A stretch of 64,000 bases of DNA from Rhodococcus sp. WMMA185 (GCF_001767395.1 NZ_CP017014.1:4380449-4444448), one strand, 5' to 3'; positions 26,368-36,432 are shown, counted from the stretch's first letter. Numbers and translations: made by a program. The notes: generated by a model not told the origin, from the sequence alone.

Positions 26368-26391
26368 TCTACCCCAAATGATTGTGGTAGA
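26368..26391. promoter_or_regulatory. 24-bp inverted repeat upstream of the NTF2/SDR pair
   Basis: Arms TCTACC-C-CAA and TTG-T-GGTAGA flank ATGA, with one mismatched pair. It stands 34 bases before the start of the NTF2-like gene, a likely operator or promoter position. The regulator is not identifiable here. Confidence 0.5.
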
Positions 26392-26425
26392 ACGGGTATC
26401 AGTTTTTTTGGGGGATGGACGAAGG

Positions 26426-26917
26426 GTGAACGTAGTGGATCTCGAGGCCGTCGCCGCGATCAGCCGGCTCAAGTACACGTACCTTCGCGCACTCGACACG
26501 AAGTGTTGGGACGAGTTCGCAGACACATTGCTCCCCGACGTGACGGCAAGCTACGGCGAAGACCTCGCCTTTGACTCGCGGGACGCGCTCGTCGAGTTCA
26601 TGAAATCAAGCCTGGGACCGCAAACCATCACCGAGCATCATTGCGGCCACCCCGAGATCGACGTGGAGGGCGACACGGCGACGGGGCGGTGGTATCTGTC
26701 CGACACCGTCTTGATCCCGGAACGCGGTATTGCGCTGTGCGGTGCCGCGTTCTACTCCGATCGGTACACCCGTGGCACGGACGGGCGGTGGCGCATCGCG
26801 CACACGGGTTACGAGCGCACGTACGAGGCGATGATGTCGCTGTCGGATATGCCCAGTTTTCGGTTGACATCCAATCGTATGGCGGCGGAATCGGATTCAG
26901 GCAACGGAGCCGTGTGA
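26426..26917 (+). CDS. NTF2/SnoaL-like protein
   Basis: This 163-residue protein has the cone-shaped SnoaL-like fold used by small dehydratases, isomerases and hydroxylase subunits. It has an N-terminal helix pair (DLEAVAAISRLKYTYLRALDTKCWDEFADTLLPDV), then DSRDALVEFMKSSLGPQTITEHHCGHPEI and the closing RWRIAHTGYERTYE. The GTG at 26426 is preceded by GACGAAGG. Its stop shares a base with the SDR start (TGATG), so the two proteins probably act on the same small molecule. Confidence 0.88.
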   Translation: MNVVDLEAVAAISRLKYTYLRALDTKCWDEFADTLLPDVTASYGEDLAFDSRDALVEFMKSSLGPQTITEHHCGHPEIDVEGDTATGRWYLSDTVLIPERGIALCGAAFYSDRYTRGTDGRWRIAHTGYERTYEAMMSLSDMPSFRLTSNRMAAESDSGNGAV

Positions 26918-27678
26918 TGGGGACACTGGACGGCAAGGTCGCGCTGATCACGGGGGCAGGTCAGGGTGTTGGGGCGGGGATGGCGTTTGCGCTGGCCAAG
27001 GAGGGTGCCCGGATCGCGATCGTCGGGCGGACAGAGGCGAAACTCGTCGACACGTGTTCTGCCATTGCGGGGTTCGGGGGCGATGCCGAACCGATCGTCT
27101 GCGACATCAGCAAACGTGAGCAGTTGGCACCGATGGTCGAGCGCGTCGTGGACCGGTTCGGTGGACTCGACATCTTGATCAACAACGCAAACGCCAGCGC
27201 GCTCGGGCCACTCCTCGAGATCACGCCGAAACTCCTCGACCGCGCGATGGCCGTGGGCCCCGTGGCGACCCTGTTCCTCATGCAACTGTGCCATCCACAT
27301 CTCAAGGCGCGTGGCGGCGGGTCGATCATCAACCTCGTGAGTTCCTCGGCCGTTCGGTGGGACACCAGCGGGTACGGGCTGTACGCGGCCACCAAGGAGG
27401 CAATGCGCTCGCTCACCCGGACGGCAGCCAGCGAATGGGGACCTGACGGCATTCGCGTCAATGCGGTTGCACCGCACGCGTTGTCCCCTGGCCTGAAGTG
27501 GTGGACGGAGAACTATCCGGACGAGGCCGAGGAGTTCGTGAAGTCCATCCCGCTCGGCCGAATCGGGGACTGCGAACAGGACATCGGGCGCGCCGTCGTC
27601 TTCCTAGTCGGATCTGACGCCGGATATCTCTCAGGGGCGACCATTCCGCTCGATGGCGGGCAGGCTCGCTGGAGTTGA
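26917..27678 (+). CDS. short-chain dehydrogenase/reductase
   Basis: This 253-residue SDR has the nucleotide motif [10 protein letters not shown] near residues 12-21, NNAN in place of the usual NNAG, the catalytic Ser (LVSSSAV) and YAATK (YxxxK), and a C-terminal GATIPLDGG. The ATG at 26917 overlaps the stop of the NTF2-like gene. The substrate is unknown; pairing with a SnoaL-like partner suggests a ring or hydroxyacyl oxidation. Confidence 0.92.
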   Translation: MGTLDGKVALITGAGQGVGAGMAFALAKEGARIAIVGRTEAKLVDTCSAIAGFGGDAEPIVCDISKREQLAPMVERVVDRFGGLDILINNANASALGPLLEITPKLLDRAMAVGPVATLFLMQLCHPHLKARGGGSIINLVSSSAVRWDTSGYGLYAATKEAMRSLTRTAASEWGPDGIRVNAVAPHALSPGLKWWTENYPDEAEEFVKSIPLGRIGDCEQDIGRAVVFLVGSDAGYLSGATIPLDGGQARWS

Positions 27679-27748
27679 TTCGCCCCCGAGGTGGTGCCAG
27701 GAGAATTCACCCGGCGAGCAACTTCCACCGCGACTACCATCAGGGGTC

Positions 27749-29284
27749 GTGACTTCGGCATCGGAGATCTCGCGTCGCAAGTTCCTCGCCTCCGCAGCGG
27801 CGGCGGGTGGTGCCGCATTCCTCAGTTCGTGGGCGGGCCCGGTCATCGACCGTGCCTATGCGTATGACCCGGGTGGTACCGGGTCGCTCGGCGACATCGA
27901 GCACTTCGTGCTTCTCATGCAAGAGAATCGTTCGTTCGACCACTATTACGGCACCCTGTCGGGAGTGCGAGGCTTCGACGACCCGTCGCCGGCGTGGAAC
28001 CAGTATGGATATGCGCCGGGGGAGGGGCCGACTCCCGACGGTTACATCAATCCGTTCCGGTTGGACACCAATCAGGGCCCGCACCTCGACGGTGAGTGCA
28101 TCAACGATCCGACCCACACGTGGGGCTCGCAGCACGATGTCTGGAACGGCGGTGCAATGGACCAGTGGTTGCCGGTCCACATCGCGAATGCGGGGCCGCT
28201 CAACGGCCCTGCGACAATGGGCTATTACACCCGTGCCGATATTCCCGTCCACTACGACCTCGCCGACGCGTTCACGATCTGCGACCACTACTTCTGCTCG
28301 GTGCTCGGTCCCACCGACCCGAACAGGTTGTACTGGGTCAGCGCGACGATCGACCCCGACGGTCGAGCCGGCGGCCCGCTCGTCGAGACGCCGACGCTGA
28401 TTCCCAAGCTCGTCTACTCCTGGCGCACCTACCCGGAGAACCTGCAGGAAGCAGGAGTCAGTTGGAAGGTGTACGCGAACAAGGATGTCGGCCCGGTGTC
28501 GAGCGTCTTGCTCGACGGGATGCTGGGCTCGTTCACGCAATACGGCGACCCGACGTCCGATCTCGTGCGTCGCGGCATCGATCCGATCTACCCCAACGAC
28601 TTCCGCGCCGATGTCGAGGGCGGTACCTTGCCGTCGGTGTCCTGGATCGTCCCGAGCGTCTTCACGTGCGAGCACCCGGCGTTGCCTCCGGCCGGGGGAG
28701 CGGTCGGGATCGTCGAGGTGCTCGACATTCTCACTTCGAACCCCGAGATCTGGGAGAAGACGGCGCTGATCATCAGCTACGACGAGAACGGTGGGTTCTT
28801 CGACCACGTCCCGCCACCCACGGCACCCCCAGGCACACCGGGGGAGTTTCTCACCGTGCCGCTCGACTCGGTCTCGGAGAGCGACGGCAACCCGGGGCCG
28901 ATCGGCCTCGGGTTCCGAGTGCCTGCGCTGATCATCTCGCCCTACAGCCGGGGCGGCCTGGTCGCATCCGACACCTTCGATCACACGTCGCAACTGCGGC
29001 TACTCGAGACGCGGTTCGGCGTCCCGGTCCCCAATCTGACCGAATGGCGCCGCGGAGTCACCGGCGACATGACGTCGGCGTTCGACTTCGGTTCTGCGCC
29101 TGACGTCGGTGTGCCCGCGATGACCGACCCCGGGCCTCGGCTGCAGGCTGCCATCGCGCAGTGCGGTGTCAATGTTGTCGCCGGAACGTTGAACGTTGGT
29201 GCGCCGTATCCCGTTCCGCCGAACTCGATGCCGGTGCAGGAACAATCACCGCTAAGGCGACGCCCCAGCGGGCTGGTCATGTAG
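27749..29284 (+). CDS. Tat-exported phosphoesterase (phospholipase C family)
   Basis: This 511-residue secreted enzyme is related to mycobacterial and Pseudomonas non-haemolytic phospholipases C. The N-terminus [18 protein letters not shown] is a Tat signal with the twin arginines at residues 9-10. Active-site motifs are [30 protein letters not shown], and [15 protein letters not shown]. The start is a GTG at 27749 after CAGGGGTC. Its last 33 bases overlap the convergent permease gene. Substrate choice (phosphatidylcholine or another phosphoester) cannot be read from the sequence. Confidence 0.92.
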   Translation: MTSASEISRRKFLASAAAAGGAAFLSSWAGPVIDRAYAYDPGGTGSLGDIEHFVLLMQENRSFDHYYGTLSGVRGFDDPSPAWNQYGYAPGEGPTPDGYINPFRLDTNQGPHLDGECINDPTHTWGSQHDVWNGGAMDQWLPVHIANAGPLNGPATMGYYTRADIPVHYDLADAFTICDHYFCSVLGPTDPNRLYWVSATIDPDGRAGGPLVETPTLIPKLVYSWRTYPENLQEAGVSWKVYANKDVGPVSSVLLDGMLGSFTQYGDPTSDLVRRGIDPIYPNDFRADVEGGTLPSVSWIVPSVFTCEHPALPPAGGAVGIVEVLDILTSNPEIWEKTALIISYDENGGFFDHVPPPTAPPGTPGEFLTVPLDSVSESDGNPGPIGLGFRVPALIISPYSRGGLVASDTFDHTSQLRLLETRFGVPVPNLTEWRRGVTGDMTSAFDFGSAPDVGVPAMTDPGPRLQAAIAQCGVNVVAGTLNVGAPYPVPPNSMPVQEQSPLRRRPSGLVM

Positions 29285-30661
29285 CGAGGTATCAGGCTCC
29301 CCAGTGGAAGTTCCGTTTCGGTGACGGTGGACCCCGAGTCCGACCACGACGATGGCGAGCGCCAGCGACACGTACATCTGACTCCTGGTGTCGGGAATGA
29401 CGATCATCCCGACGCAGAGGACGATGATGGCGGCGATCGTGGCCCAGGTGAGGTACGGGAACAGCCACATCTTCAGCTTCAGTTCCCTCCCCTCACTATC
29501 GAACTGACGTCGCATTCGCAGTTGCGAAACACAGATCGTCAGCCATACAAACAGCGCGATCGCGCCCGACGAGTTGACGAGGAACAGGAACACCGTGTCC
29601 GGATACAGATAGTTGAGGACGACGGTGAGGAACCCCACGATCGTAGAGACGAGGACGGCCGTGCGCGGAACGCCGGAGGAACTGATCCTACCCAGTGCGG
29701 GTGGGGCATCCCCGCGGCGTGAGAGCGAGAAGATCATGCGGCTTGCCGTGTAGAGGCCGGAGTTGAGGCAGGACAGAACCGAGGTGAGGACGATGAAGTC
29801 CATGATGTTGCCCGCCGCCGGAATGCCGAACGAGTCCATGACTGCGACATACGGGCTCAGTGCGACCGATGCGTCGTCCCACGGGAGAAGCGTGACGACG
29901 ATAGCGATCGAACCGATGTAGAAGATCAGAATGCGCCACACCACGGAGCGCACCGCACTGCGCACCGCTGCGACCGGGTTCGCGGATTCGCCCGCAGCGA
30001 TGGTCGCGATCTCGGCGCCGAAGAACGAGAACACGACCACGAGAATCGCGGCGAACAACGCACCGGAACCGTTGGGGAACAGCCCGCCGTGACCGGTGAG
30101 GTTGGTGAATCCGGGAGCTTCGACGCCGGGCAGGAAGCCGAATATGGCCAGAACGCCGAGGACGATGAAGATGGAGATGGCTGCGACCTTGATCGATGCG
30201 AACCAGAATTCGAATTCGCCAAAGGACTTCACAGAAGCGATATTCGTCAGGGTGAGCACGATCATCATGATCAGCGCCCAACTCCACTGCGGGACTTCAG
30301 GGATCCAACGGTGCATGATGAGCGCGCCCGCCGTCGCTTCGATGCCGAGTACCAGAATCCAGAACCATGCGTAGAGCCAGCCGATACTGAATCCGGCCCA
30401 CGGCCCGATCGCCCGGTCGGCATAGGCCGAGAACGATCCGGTGTCGGGATTCGCGGTTGACATCTCGCCGAGCATCCGCATCACCAGGATGACCACGAGG
30501 CCGGCAAGTGCGTACGCGAACACCACGCCGGGCCCGGTCTCGCGAATCGCGGCGCCGGATCCGACGAAGAGGCCAGCCCCGATCACCCCGGCGATAGCAA
30601 TCATCGAGAGGTGGCGCTTTTTCAGTGTGTGTTGAAGTTGTGGATCCGCGGTGCCGGACAT
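29252..30661 (-). CDS. amino acid permease, APC superfamily
   Basis: This 469-residue inner-membrane protein has about 12 hydrophobic segments and the APC hallmark at the first helix, [26 protein letters not shown]. The segment [34 protein letters not shown] is typical of the GABA/aromatic amino acid permease branch (GabP, AroP, CycA). The specific substrate is not deducible. It has no metabolic neighbour on the same strand and overlaps the 3' end of the phospholipase gene by 33 bases. Confidence 0.92.
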   Translation of the reverse strand: MSGTADPQLQHTLKKRHLSMIAIAGVIGAGLFVGSGAAIRETGPGVVFAYALAGLVVILVMRMLGEMSTANPDTGSFSAYADRAIGPWAGFSIGWLYAWFWILVLGIEATAGALIMHRWIPEVPQWSWALIMMIVLTLTNIASVKSFGEFEFWFASIKVAAISIFIVLGVLAIFGFLPGVEAPGFTNLTGHGGLFPNGSGALFAAILVVVFSFFGAEIATIAAGESANPVAAVRSAVRSVVWRILIFYIGSIAIVVTLLPWDDASVALSPYVAVMDSFGIPAAGNIMDFIVLTSVLSCLNSGLYTASRMIFSLSRRGDAPPALGRISSSGVPRTAVLVSTIVGFLTVVLNYLYPDTVFLFLVNSSGAIALFVWLTICVSQLRMRRQFDSEGRELKLKMWLFPYLTWATIAAIIVLCVGMIVIPDTRSQMYVSLALAIVVVGLGVHRHRNGTSTGEPDTSLHDQPAGASP

Positions 30662-30878
30662 TGCTCACTCCCTCCGGGCTCACTCTCCTCGGCGCAACAT
30701 CAGGTCGGATGTGAGTCGCGCATCTCGAGGAGTGTATGCCCGCGTCGGCGGTTGACGGAACCCACATTTCGGTGAAATTTCGGCCTCTGAAATGGACAAA
30801 TGGCCTATCTCGCCCCCACCGCACCGCCCTGCAGGGGACGATGATTGTCAGAGGAGTTACGCGACGGGAGGACCTCTC

Positions 30879-31955
30879 ATGAGACGGCGACTCTTGGCGG
30901 TCGCGGCGGTGCTTGCGGTGGTGGGATCTGCGGGATGCCAGTCGGACGGGAATTCGCAGGCGTCGTCGACCACTGGGGCAGCGGCCGTTGCCGACCCCAC
31001 CGTGATCGCGGAAGACCTCGAAGTGCCGTGGGGGATAGCATTCCTTCCCGACGGGACGGCACTGATTGCCGAGCGCAACAGCGGCAAGATCCTCCAACTG
31101 CAGGCGAACGGGGAAGTGTCTGATGTCGGGACCGTGCCCCGAGTAGCAGCACGGGGCGAATCGGGACTGCTCGGCCTTGCCATCTCACCCACTTACGACA
31201 CAGACCGGACGATCTACGCGTACCTCACCACCGCCGATGACAACCGGGTGGTGGCGCTCCGGTTCGACGAAGACGGACTCGGAGCACCCGATCCGATCCT
31301 GACGGGCATCCCCGCCGGGACCATCCATGACGGTGGCAGGATCGCCTTCGGACCCGACGGAGCGCTGTACGTCACCACCGGCGAAGCCGGCGACAAGCCC
31401 CTCGCGCAGGACCCCGACTCGCTCGGCGGCAAGATCCTGCGGATAGGCGCCGATGGATCGATCCCCCAGGACAACCCCACACCGGGGTCCCCGGTGTGGT
31501 CACTCGGGCACCGCAATGTACAGGGGTTGGCTTGGGACGACGCCGGTCGACTGTGGGCGACGGAGTTCGGGGCAGATACCTGGGACGAGCTCAACCTGAT
31601 CGAACCTGGGAACAACTACGGATGGCCCGATGTGGAGGGCATTGCGGGTATCGACGGCTTCACCGACCCGGTGCTGCAGTGGCGCCCCAGCGAAGCGTCA
31701 CCGTCCGGGCTGGCTTTCGTCGACGGCTCGTTGTGGGTAGCGGCGCTGCGCGGCGAACGACTGTGGCAGATCCCGGTGGGCGTCGACGGTTCGCTCGGCG
31801 AGCCGCAGTCGCTCTTCGAGGGCGAGTACGGGCGACTACGCACAGTCGTCGCTACCCCGGACGGCTCACTGTGGTTCACCACGAGCAACCGCGACGGTCG
31901 CGGCACGCCCGCAGATACAGACGACCGCATTCTCGAAATCTGGCCGGCTCGGTGA
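30879..31955 (+). CDS. PQQ-type sugar dehydrogenase lipoprotein (GSDH family)
   Basis: This 358-residue six-bladed propeller protein is exported as a lipoprotein (lipobox GSAGC, Cys20). The glucose/sorbosone dehydrogenase signatures are LEVPWGIAFLPDGTALIAERNSG, GESGLLGLAISPTY, a conserved HDGGRIAFGPDGALYVTTGE with the catalytic-type His, and GHRNVQGLAWD. It may oxidise an extracellular aldose with PQQ, but many actinobacterial members have no demonstrated activity. The ATG at 30879 follows GGGAGG. Confidence 0.92.
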   Translation: MRRRLLAVAAVLAVVGSAGCQSDGNSQASSTTGAAAVADPTVIAEDLEVPWGIAFLPDGTALIAERNSGKILQLQANGEVSDVGTVPRVAARGESGLLGLAISPTYDTDRTIYAYLTTADDNRVVALRFDEDGLGAPDPILTGIPAGTIHDGGRIAFGPDGALYVTTGEAGDKPLAQDPDSLGGKILRIGADGSIPQDNPTPGSPVWSLGHRNVQGLAWDDAGRLWATEFGADTWDELNLIEPGNNYGWPDVEGIAGIDGFTDPVLQWRPSEASPSGLAFVDGSLWVAALRGERLWQIPVGVDGSLGEPQSLFEGEYGRLRTVVATPDGSLWFTTSNRDGRGTPADTDDRILEIWPAR

Positions 31956-31962
31956 TCGGTGG

Positions 31963-32289
31963 TCAGGACCAAGGCTGGACCGGCGGTTTCGCCCACATGA
32001 TTTTCTCGTCGAGGTGAGCGGGAGTCGCAGCGGGATGGTCGGGGTGTCGAGCCGCCCACCCCGACTTCTGCGCGAGCATCTCGGCAACGATGTTCCAGGT
32101 CTCCATGGTGCTCGGCGGGTTGATTTCTGCCGCGCGGGCAAGCTTTCGCCGTGCGCTGTCGGTGAGGTCGAGTAGTTCCTCCCCGCTGATCCCCCTGTCC
32201 CAGACGTACTTAGCCAGACCGATCGCTTTCTCCCGTCGCCTCCGCGCTGCGCCGTCCGTGTGTGCGAAATCAACTTCCTGAGGTTCCAT
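31963..32289 (-). CDS. small hypothetical protein
   Basis: This 108-residue, charged, probably helical protein has no recognised domain (MEPQEVDFAHTDGAARRRREKA... TMETWNIVAEMLAQKSGW). GAGGAGACAGC just before the ATG is a clear ribosome binding site, which supports a real gene. It converges with the sugar dehydrogenase gene with a gap of 7 bases. Confidence 0.72.
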   Translation of the reverse strand: MEPQEVDFAHTDGAARRRREKAIGLAKYVWDRGISGEELLDLTDSARRKLARAAEINPPSTMETWNIVAEMLAQKSGWAARHPDHPAATPAHLDEKIMWAKPPVQPWS

Positions 32290-33025
32290 GCTGTCTCCTC
32301 GTGCGCGTCAACGGATCCGCCCGGGGTTGCTGCCCCGGGCCAGGGGTCTGGAGCGGCAACAAGGTGTGAATCAGGTCGATCACAACCGGATCGTCGGAAT
32401 TATCGCCGATGACCGGAATCCATCGCCACTCGTGTCGCACCTTCGAAACGGCCATCCGGTAAGGCGCAGCACAGGGGCGATAAGTTCGGCCACCTCGACG
32501 CCGTCAGCCACCGTGCATACGCCCGGCCCGTCGATCTTCATGTCCGATTCGGTCCAGTGTTCGTGCACTCTAAGAAATGAGTTGCGTTGAATGCAAAGAA
32601 AATTGCGCTTCGGCTCACTCCTGTTAGCTTCGGATACGATCATTGTCCACCGCCGACGGGCTCTGCGTCAGCATCGCTGAGTTATGGGCAGACCGAGTTC
32701 CGAAGCACATACCGAGTTGCCGGGAATAGCGACGAATCAGCTTGTAGGCCAATGATTTCTGCCCGTATCGATTCGATCGACATCCTCGTGTTCGAGGGTA
32801 GATTTCCTTGCCGGCGCGATAGTGGCCTGCGAAATCGAACCCCTTGGAATGACCGCAAGAATTCCCGCTCAGCGGACGCTGAATCGACCCGTTGACGATG
32901 AACTATACCGATGCTAAACAGGAGTGGGTCAAAGCACAATCCTTATCGCACATAGCGCATCTCATCTCTTGAGACCTCAGTTCGGCGCGGTTCGGGGGCG
33001 GTGGGAGCACTAGAACGGACCCAGC
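32290..33025. other. gene-poor interval with a possible broken small ORF
   Basis: No intact gene is convincing in these 736 bases. On the minus strand two frames read like parts of one protein: one from an ATG at 32541 (KIDGPGVCTVADGVEVAELIAPVLRLTGWPF) and one continuing in another frame (SKVRHEWRWIPVIGDNSDDPVVIDLIHTLLPL) that meets the following gene. They switch near 32450, so this may be a frameshifted gene, but neither half is a known family. The right part is AT-richer and probably carries the promoter of the aldolase gene. Confidence 0.35.
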
Positions 33026-34219
33026 ATGACTATTACTCAAACTCGGGCGTTGGAGCCGGTGCGGCATTTCCACCACCTTGATCCCGAAACGCATAAGCGG
33101 CTGTTTCTGCGCTCCCCGGAAGCGCTCGGTCCGGACGAGGACCGGACGGTACTCGCCGTTGCCTTGGGGGCCACGTTGTACGTTCCTGCCACGAGGCCAG
33201 ATCTCGCGGAGACCATCCTCCGCAGGTCCGGGGACGGCGTGTGCTCGATGATCATCGACCTCGAGGATGCTCTCGCCGACCGCGATGTGGAGGCCGGGCT
33301 TCTCAATGCCGTCGAGGCGCTCGATCGGATCGCGATACTCGGGGGTGCGCGCATGCAGCTATTCGTGCGAGTTCGGGTGGCCGAAGATATTCGCCGCATC
33401 TGCAGCCTCTTGACCGACGGTACGCAGGTGCTGTCGGGGTTCGTGATTCCCAAGTTCGGTAGCGCCACAGCGGTGGGGTTTCTCGACGAATTGGTTTCGA
33501 TGTCGGAACGCCTGGGCAAGCGGTTGTACGCAATGCCCGTGCTCGAGTCGACAGAGCTGATCAATCGCGAGACCCGCCACGACGAACTCGTCAGGATCTC
33601 CGCGTTGGTCGACGAACACCGTGCCCGGATTCTCGCCGTGCGCATCGGGGCCACCGATATGTGCGGTGCGTTCGGCATCCGTCGCGACCGCGATCTGACG
33701 ATCTACGAGGTCCGGGTGGTTGCGGATGTCATCGCCGAGATCGTCAATCTCCTCGGTCGTGCAGACGGCACCGGTCACGTGATCACCGGACCGGTGTGGG
33801 AGTACTTCGCCGATCGCGAGCGGCTGTTCCGGCCCACTCTTCGCACCGCCCCCTTCGAGAAACACGACATGGTGCACTTTCGTCAGCAGTTGGTCAGCAG
33901 CGACATGGACGGGTTGTTGCGCGAAATCGCACTCGACCGTGCCAACGGTATTCAGGGAAAGACGGTCATCCATCCGACGCATGTCGCTGCCGTCCATGCG
34001 TTGTCGGCCGTTACACATGAGGAGTACCAGGATGCTCTCGACATCCGTGGCGGTGAGAGCCGCGGGGGCGTTCGACCGTCGAAGTATCGCAACAAGATGA
34101 ATGAAATACGACCGCACCTGGCGTGGGCCGAGAGAACACTCATCCGAGCGCGAGTGTTCGGCGTCACCAATGAGGGAGTGACGTTCGTGGACCTGTTGAC
34201 CGCATCGGGTGTCCAATGA
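33026..34219 (+). CDS. HpcH/HpaI aldolase/citrate lyase-family protein, upstream copy
   Basis: This 397-residue CitE-like protein is a close paralogue of the gene at 37315. The barrel carries SMIIDLEDALADRDV (metal-binding acidic residues), FVIPKFGSATA, MPVLEST, and RIGATDMCGAFGIRRDRDLTIYEV. The C-terminal GKTVIHPTHVAAVHAL also matches the Ter-linked branch of this family. Its stop overlaps an ATG by ATGA exactly where the downstream copy couples to its phosphoribosyltransferase gene, but here that partner is reduced to about 13 codons. It may still be functional in trans. Confidence 0.9.
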   Translation: MTITQTRALEPVRHFHHLDPETHKRLFLRSPEALGPDEDRTVLAVALGATLYVPATRPDLAETILRRSGDGVCSMIIDLEDALADRDVEAGLLNAVEALDRIAILGGARMQLFVRVRVAEDIRRICSLLTDGTQVLSGFVIPKFGSATAVGFLDELVSMSERLGKRLYAMPVLESTELINRETRHDELVRISALVDEHRARILAVRIGATDMCGAFGIRRDRDLTIYEVRVVADVIAEIVNLLGRADGTGHVITGPVWEYFADRERLFRPTLRTAPFEKHDMVHFRQQLVSSDMDGLLREIALDRANGIQGKTVIHPTHVAAVHALSAVTHEEYQDALDIRGGESRGGVRPSKYRNKMNEIRPHLAWAERTLIRARVFGVTNEGVTFVDLLTASGVQ

Positions 34220-34338
34220 CCTCGTATGCCTCGGTGCGTGAAATAAGTTGGGGCGCAATGTCTCTCTCGACCCCGCCACCAACAGGTACGTCGCTCGAGG
34301 CGACGTTCGTGGGCAGACCCACCGCACCCTGGCGAATG
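34216..34338 (+). pseudogene. remnant 5' end of a phosphoribosyltransferase gene
   Basis: The frame starting at the ATG overlapping the aldolase stop begins MTSYASVREISWG. This aligns residue by residue with MTLHASYPEVHWA, the first 13 residues of the intact phosphoribosyltransferase at 38499. After that, similarity ends and the frame reads out of phase through ridA sequence to a TGA at 34336-34338. This marks a deletion junction near 34250. Confidence 0.65.
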
Positions 34339-34562
34339 TGAAGGCGATCCTCGAAGCCGGCGGCGCAACAGTGGGGGACGTGCTGATGTTCCGCGTCTAT
34401 CTCACCACGCGAGACGACTTCGCCACGATGAACGATGTGTACGACGAGTTCATAAAGGAAAATGTGCCGAGCGGCCAGTTGCCGTGTCGAACCACCGTGT
34501 TCGTCGGACTCCCTCACGAGGACATGCTGGTCGAGATCGACGCATTGGCCGTCATGGGGTAG
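34248..34562 (+). pseudogene. 5'-truncated RidA (YjgF/UK114) gene
   Basis: The open frame encodes about 104 residues of a RidA-family enamine/imine deaminase from the SGQ-equivalent strand onward (SLDPATNRYV, QTHRTLANVKAILEAGGATVGDVLMFRVYLT). It keeps the conserved arginine in PCRTTVFVGLP and the VEIDALAV ending. The first 25 or so residues, including the usual GPYSQ segment, are missing, and an in-frame stop lies just upstream of a weak TTG. The break coincides with the phosphoribosyltransferase remnant, so it is a fusion scar. Residual expression cannot be excluded. Confidence 0.7.
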
Positions 34563-34638
34563 AAGCGAGCGCGGCGTTCGGCGTAGCAAGGTGTTTCAGA
34601 AGCGGGACACCGGTTCGGTACATGTGGTTGGGTGAATC

Positions 34639-35085
34639 ATGAGCCTCGATGTGAATGAAGCGCAGCGTCCGTTGCTCGACCTGGTCGCCTCACACAATCG
34701 CGGGGTCCTGGTCACGATCAAACGTGACGGACGGCCACAGTTGTCGAACGTGGCCTATACCTGGGACTCCGACACGTGCACGGCACGGGTGTCGGTGACG
34801 GCGGATCGAGCCAAGACCCGCAACGCCGCACGCGACCCGCGCGTGTCGTTATACGTCACCACCGCCGATTTCTGGAGCTACGTGGTGGTAGACGGTGATG
34901 CGGAACTGAGTGCGGTCGCGACCGATCCGCACGACGCTGCAGCCGACGAACTCGTCGAGGTGTACCGGATCGTCTCGGGCGGTGAGCACGACGACTGGGA
35001 CGAGTTCCGTCGTGCGATGGTCTCCGATCGGCGACAGGTCCTCCGACTCCGTGCGACGCACGTCTACGGCACCCAGATGTCCTGA
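34639..35085 (+). CDS. PPOX-class F420-dependent oxidoreductase
   Basis: This 148-residue split-barrel flavoprotein belongs to the F420-binding branch of the pyridoxamine-oxidase-like family. Typical segments are RGVLVTIKRDGRPQLSNVAYTWD, DRAKTRNAARDPRVSLYV and DGDAELSAVATDPHDAAADELVEVYR. It probably transfers hydride from reduced F420 to an unsaturated or quinone-like substrate. It stands alone between the ridA remnant and a convergent gene, separated from the latter by a strong hairpin. Confidence 0.88.
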   Translation: MSLDVNEAQRPLLDLVASHNRGVLVTIKRDGRPQLSNVAYTWDSDTCTARVSVTADRAKTRNAARDPRVSLYVTTADFWSYVVVDGDAELSAVATDPHDAAADELVEVYRIVSGGEHDDWDEFRRAMVSDRRQVLRLRATHVYGTQMS

Positions 35086-35120
35086 GTGTCTGCTCCGTCT
35101 GACCGGTGACGGTCACAGAG

Positions 35121-35161
35121 CCGGCGGCAGTGCGTGATCGTGCCACGAGCACTGCCGCCGG
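35121..35161. terminator. bidirectional hairpin terminator
   Basis: Arms CCGGCGGCAGTGC and GCACTGCCGCCGG form a perfect 13-bp stem around a 15-base loop. It lies between the convergent ends of the PPOX and TerC-like genes. Confidence 0.8.
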
Positions 35162-35182
35162 GAGTGAGTGCGAGCCTGAGAC

Positions 35183-36316
35183 TCAGCCGACGCTGACCGG
35201 CTTCTGCTCGTCGACGTCCACATCGTCGGTGCTCGCGATCGCGGCAGCCTTGCGGTTGCGCATGATGCTCGAGATGAAGGCGGCGCCGATGAGGGCGACG
35301 CCGACGAGTCCCGTGACCATCTCGTTGACGTGGAAGCCGATGGAGACGAGCAGGATCGCTGCGAGTGCGCCGATGGCCCAGTGGGCACCGTGCTCGAGGT
35401 ACACGTATTCCGAAAGGGTGCCCTTGCGCACCAGGAACACGGTGATCGAGCGGACGAACATCGCGCCGACGAATCCGAGGCCGAGGGCGATGATGATCGG
35501 GTCGGAGGTGATCGCGAAAGCGCCGATCACACCGTCGAACGAGAAGGACGCGTCGAGGACCTCGAGGTAGAGGAACAGGAAGAACCCGGCCTTGCCGGTG
35601 GCCTTGGCCAGCTGGGTGGGGCCGCCGCGAGTTCCCTCGCCCACCTCGCCTTCCTCGGGAGTGTTGAATAGCTCACCCAATCCGTTGACGGCGATGTAGG
35701 AGATCATGCCGAGCACGCCGGCGGTCATCACTGTGGCGACTTTGTCGGCTGGAGCGATGAATGTGGCGGTGATCAGCAGCAGTACGCCGGCAACGACGAC
35801 GGCGAGCTGATCGAGCTTGCCGATCCGTGCGAGCGGCTTCTCCAACCAAGACAGCCAAGTGATTTCGCGCTCCTCGAGGATGAAGCCGAGGAACAGCATC
35901 AACAGGAACATTCCGCCGAAGGCCGCGATCTGGGGGTGCGCATCCGTGAGGAGAGTCTCATAGCTGGGGCTTCCGTCGGGGAAGTACGCGGCGCCGTCCG
36001 CAGGCGGATTGAGGGCGAGATCGATGGCGGCAACGGGGCCGAGGCCGGAGGCGAGCCAGACGATGACGAGAGGGAAGACCAGGCGCATGCCGAACACCGC
36101 GATGACGATGCCGATGGTGAGGAAGATCTTCTGCCAGAACTCGCTCATCCGCCTTAGGACGGTGGCGTTGATCACGGCGTTGTCGAAGGACAGGGAGATC
36201 TCGAGGATGGAGAGGATCGCCACGAGTACGACGGCCTCTGGGCCGCCGTACAGCGCGGCGATGATCAGGGAGATCACCGTCACAGCGAAGGAGAGACCGA
36301 ATATTCGCAGAACCAC
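35183..36316 (-). CDS. TerC-like integral membrane protein (DUF475)
   Basis: This membrane protein of about 377 residues has about nine hydrophobic segments and the paired acidic membrane motifs of the TerC superfamily, EISLSFDNAVINATVLRRM and EVLDASFSFDGVIGAF, which probably form a metal-ion path. The GTG at 36316 is preferred because GAAAGG lies upstream; the frame extends to a TTG at 36343. It lies next to terD, and TerC-TerD pairs are thought to work together in metal and envelope stress responses. Confidence 0.88.
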   Translation of the reverse strand: MVLRIFGLSFAVTVISLIIAALYGGPEAVVLVAILSILEISLSFDNAVINATVLRRMSEFWQKIFLTIGIVIAVFGMRLVFPLVIVWLASGLGPVAAIDLALNPPADGAAYFPDGSPSYETLLTDAHPQIAAFGGMFLLMLFLGFILEEREITWLSWLEKPLARIGKLDQLAVVVAGVLLLITATFIAPADKVATVMTAGVLGMISYIAVNGLGELFNTPEEGEVGEGTRGGPTQLAKATGKAGFFLFLYLEVLDASFSFDGVIGAFAITSDPIIIALGLGFVGAMFVRSITVFLVRKGTLSEYVYLEHGAHWAIGALAAILLVSIGFHVNEMVTGLVGVALIGAAFISSIMRNRKAAAIASTDDVDVDEQKPVSVG

Positions 36317-36375
36317 GAAGCGTGGCCTTTCTCTGATGGGCAATGCCAGGTGGCTACCGCTGGTGTGTAGATACG

Positions 36376-36412
36376 GGAGAGGGTTTCACGCCGGAGCCGT
36401 GAAACCCTCTCC
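36376..36412 (-). terminator. strong hairpin terminator after terD
   Basis: A perfect 15-bp stem (GGAGAGGGTTTCACG and its complement) closes a 7-base loop. It sits 20 bases beyond the terD stop and before the TerC-like gene on the same strand, so the two genes are probably separate transcripts or are attenuated there. Confidence 0.85.
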
Positions 36413-36432
36413 TACAGGAGAACGAAGAATTG

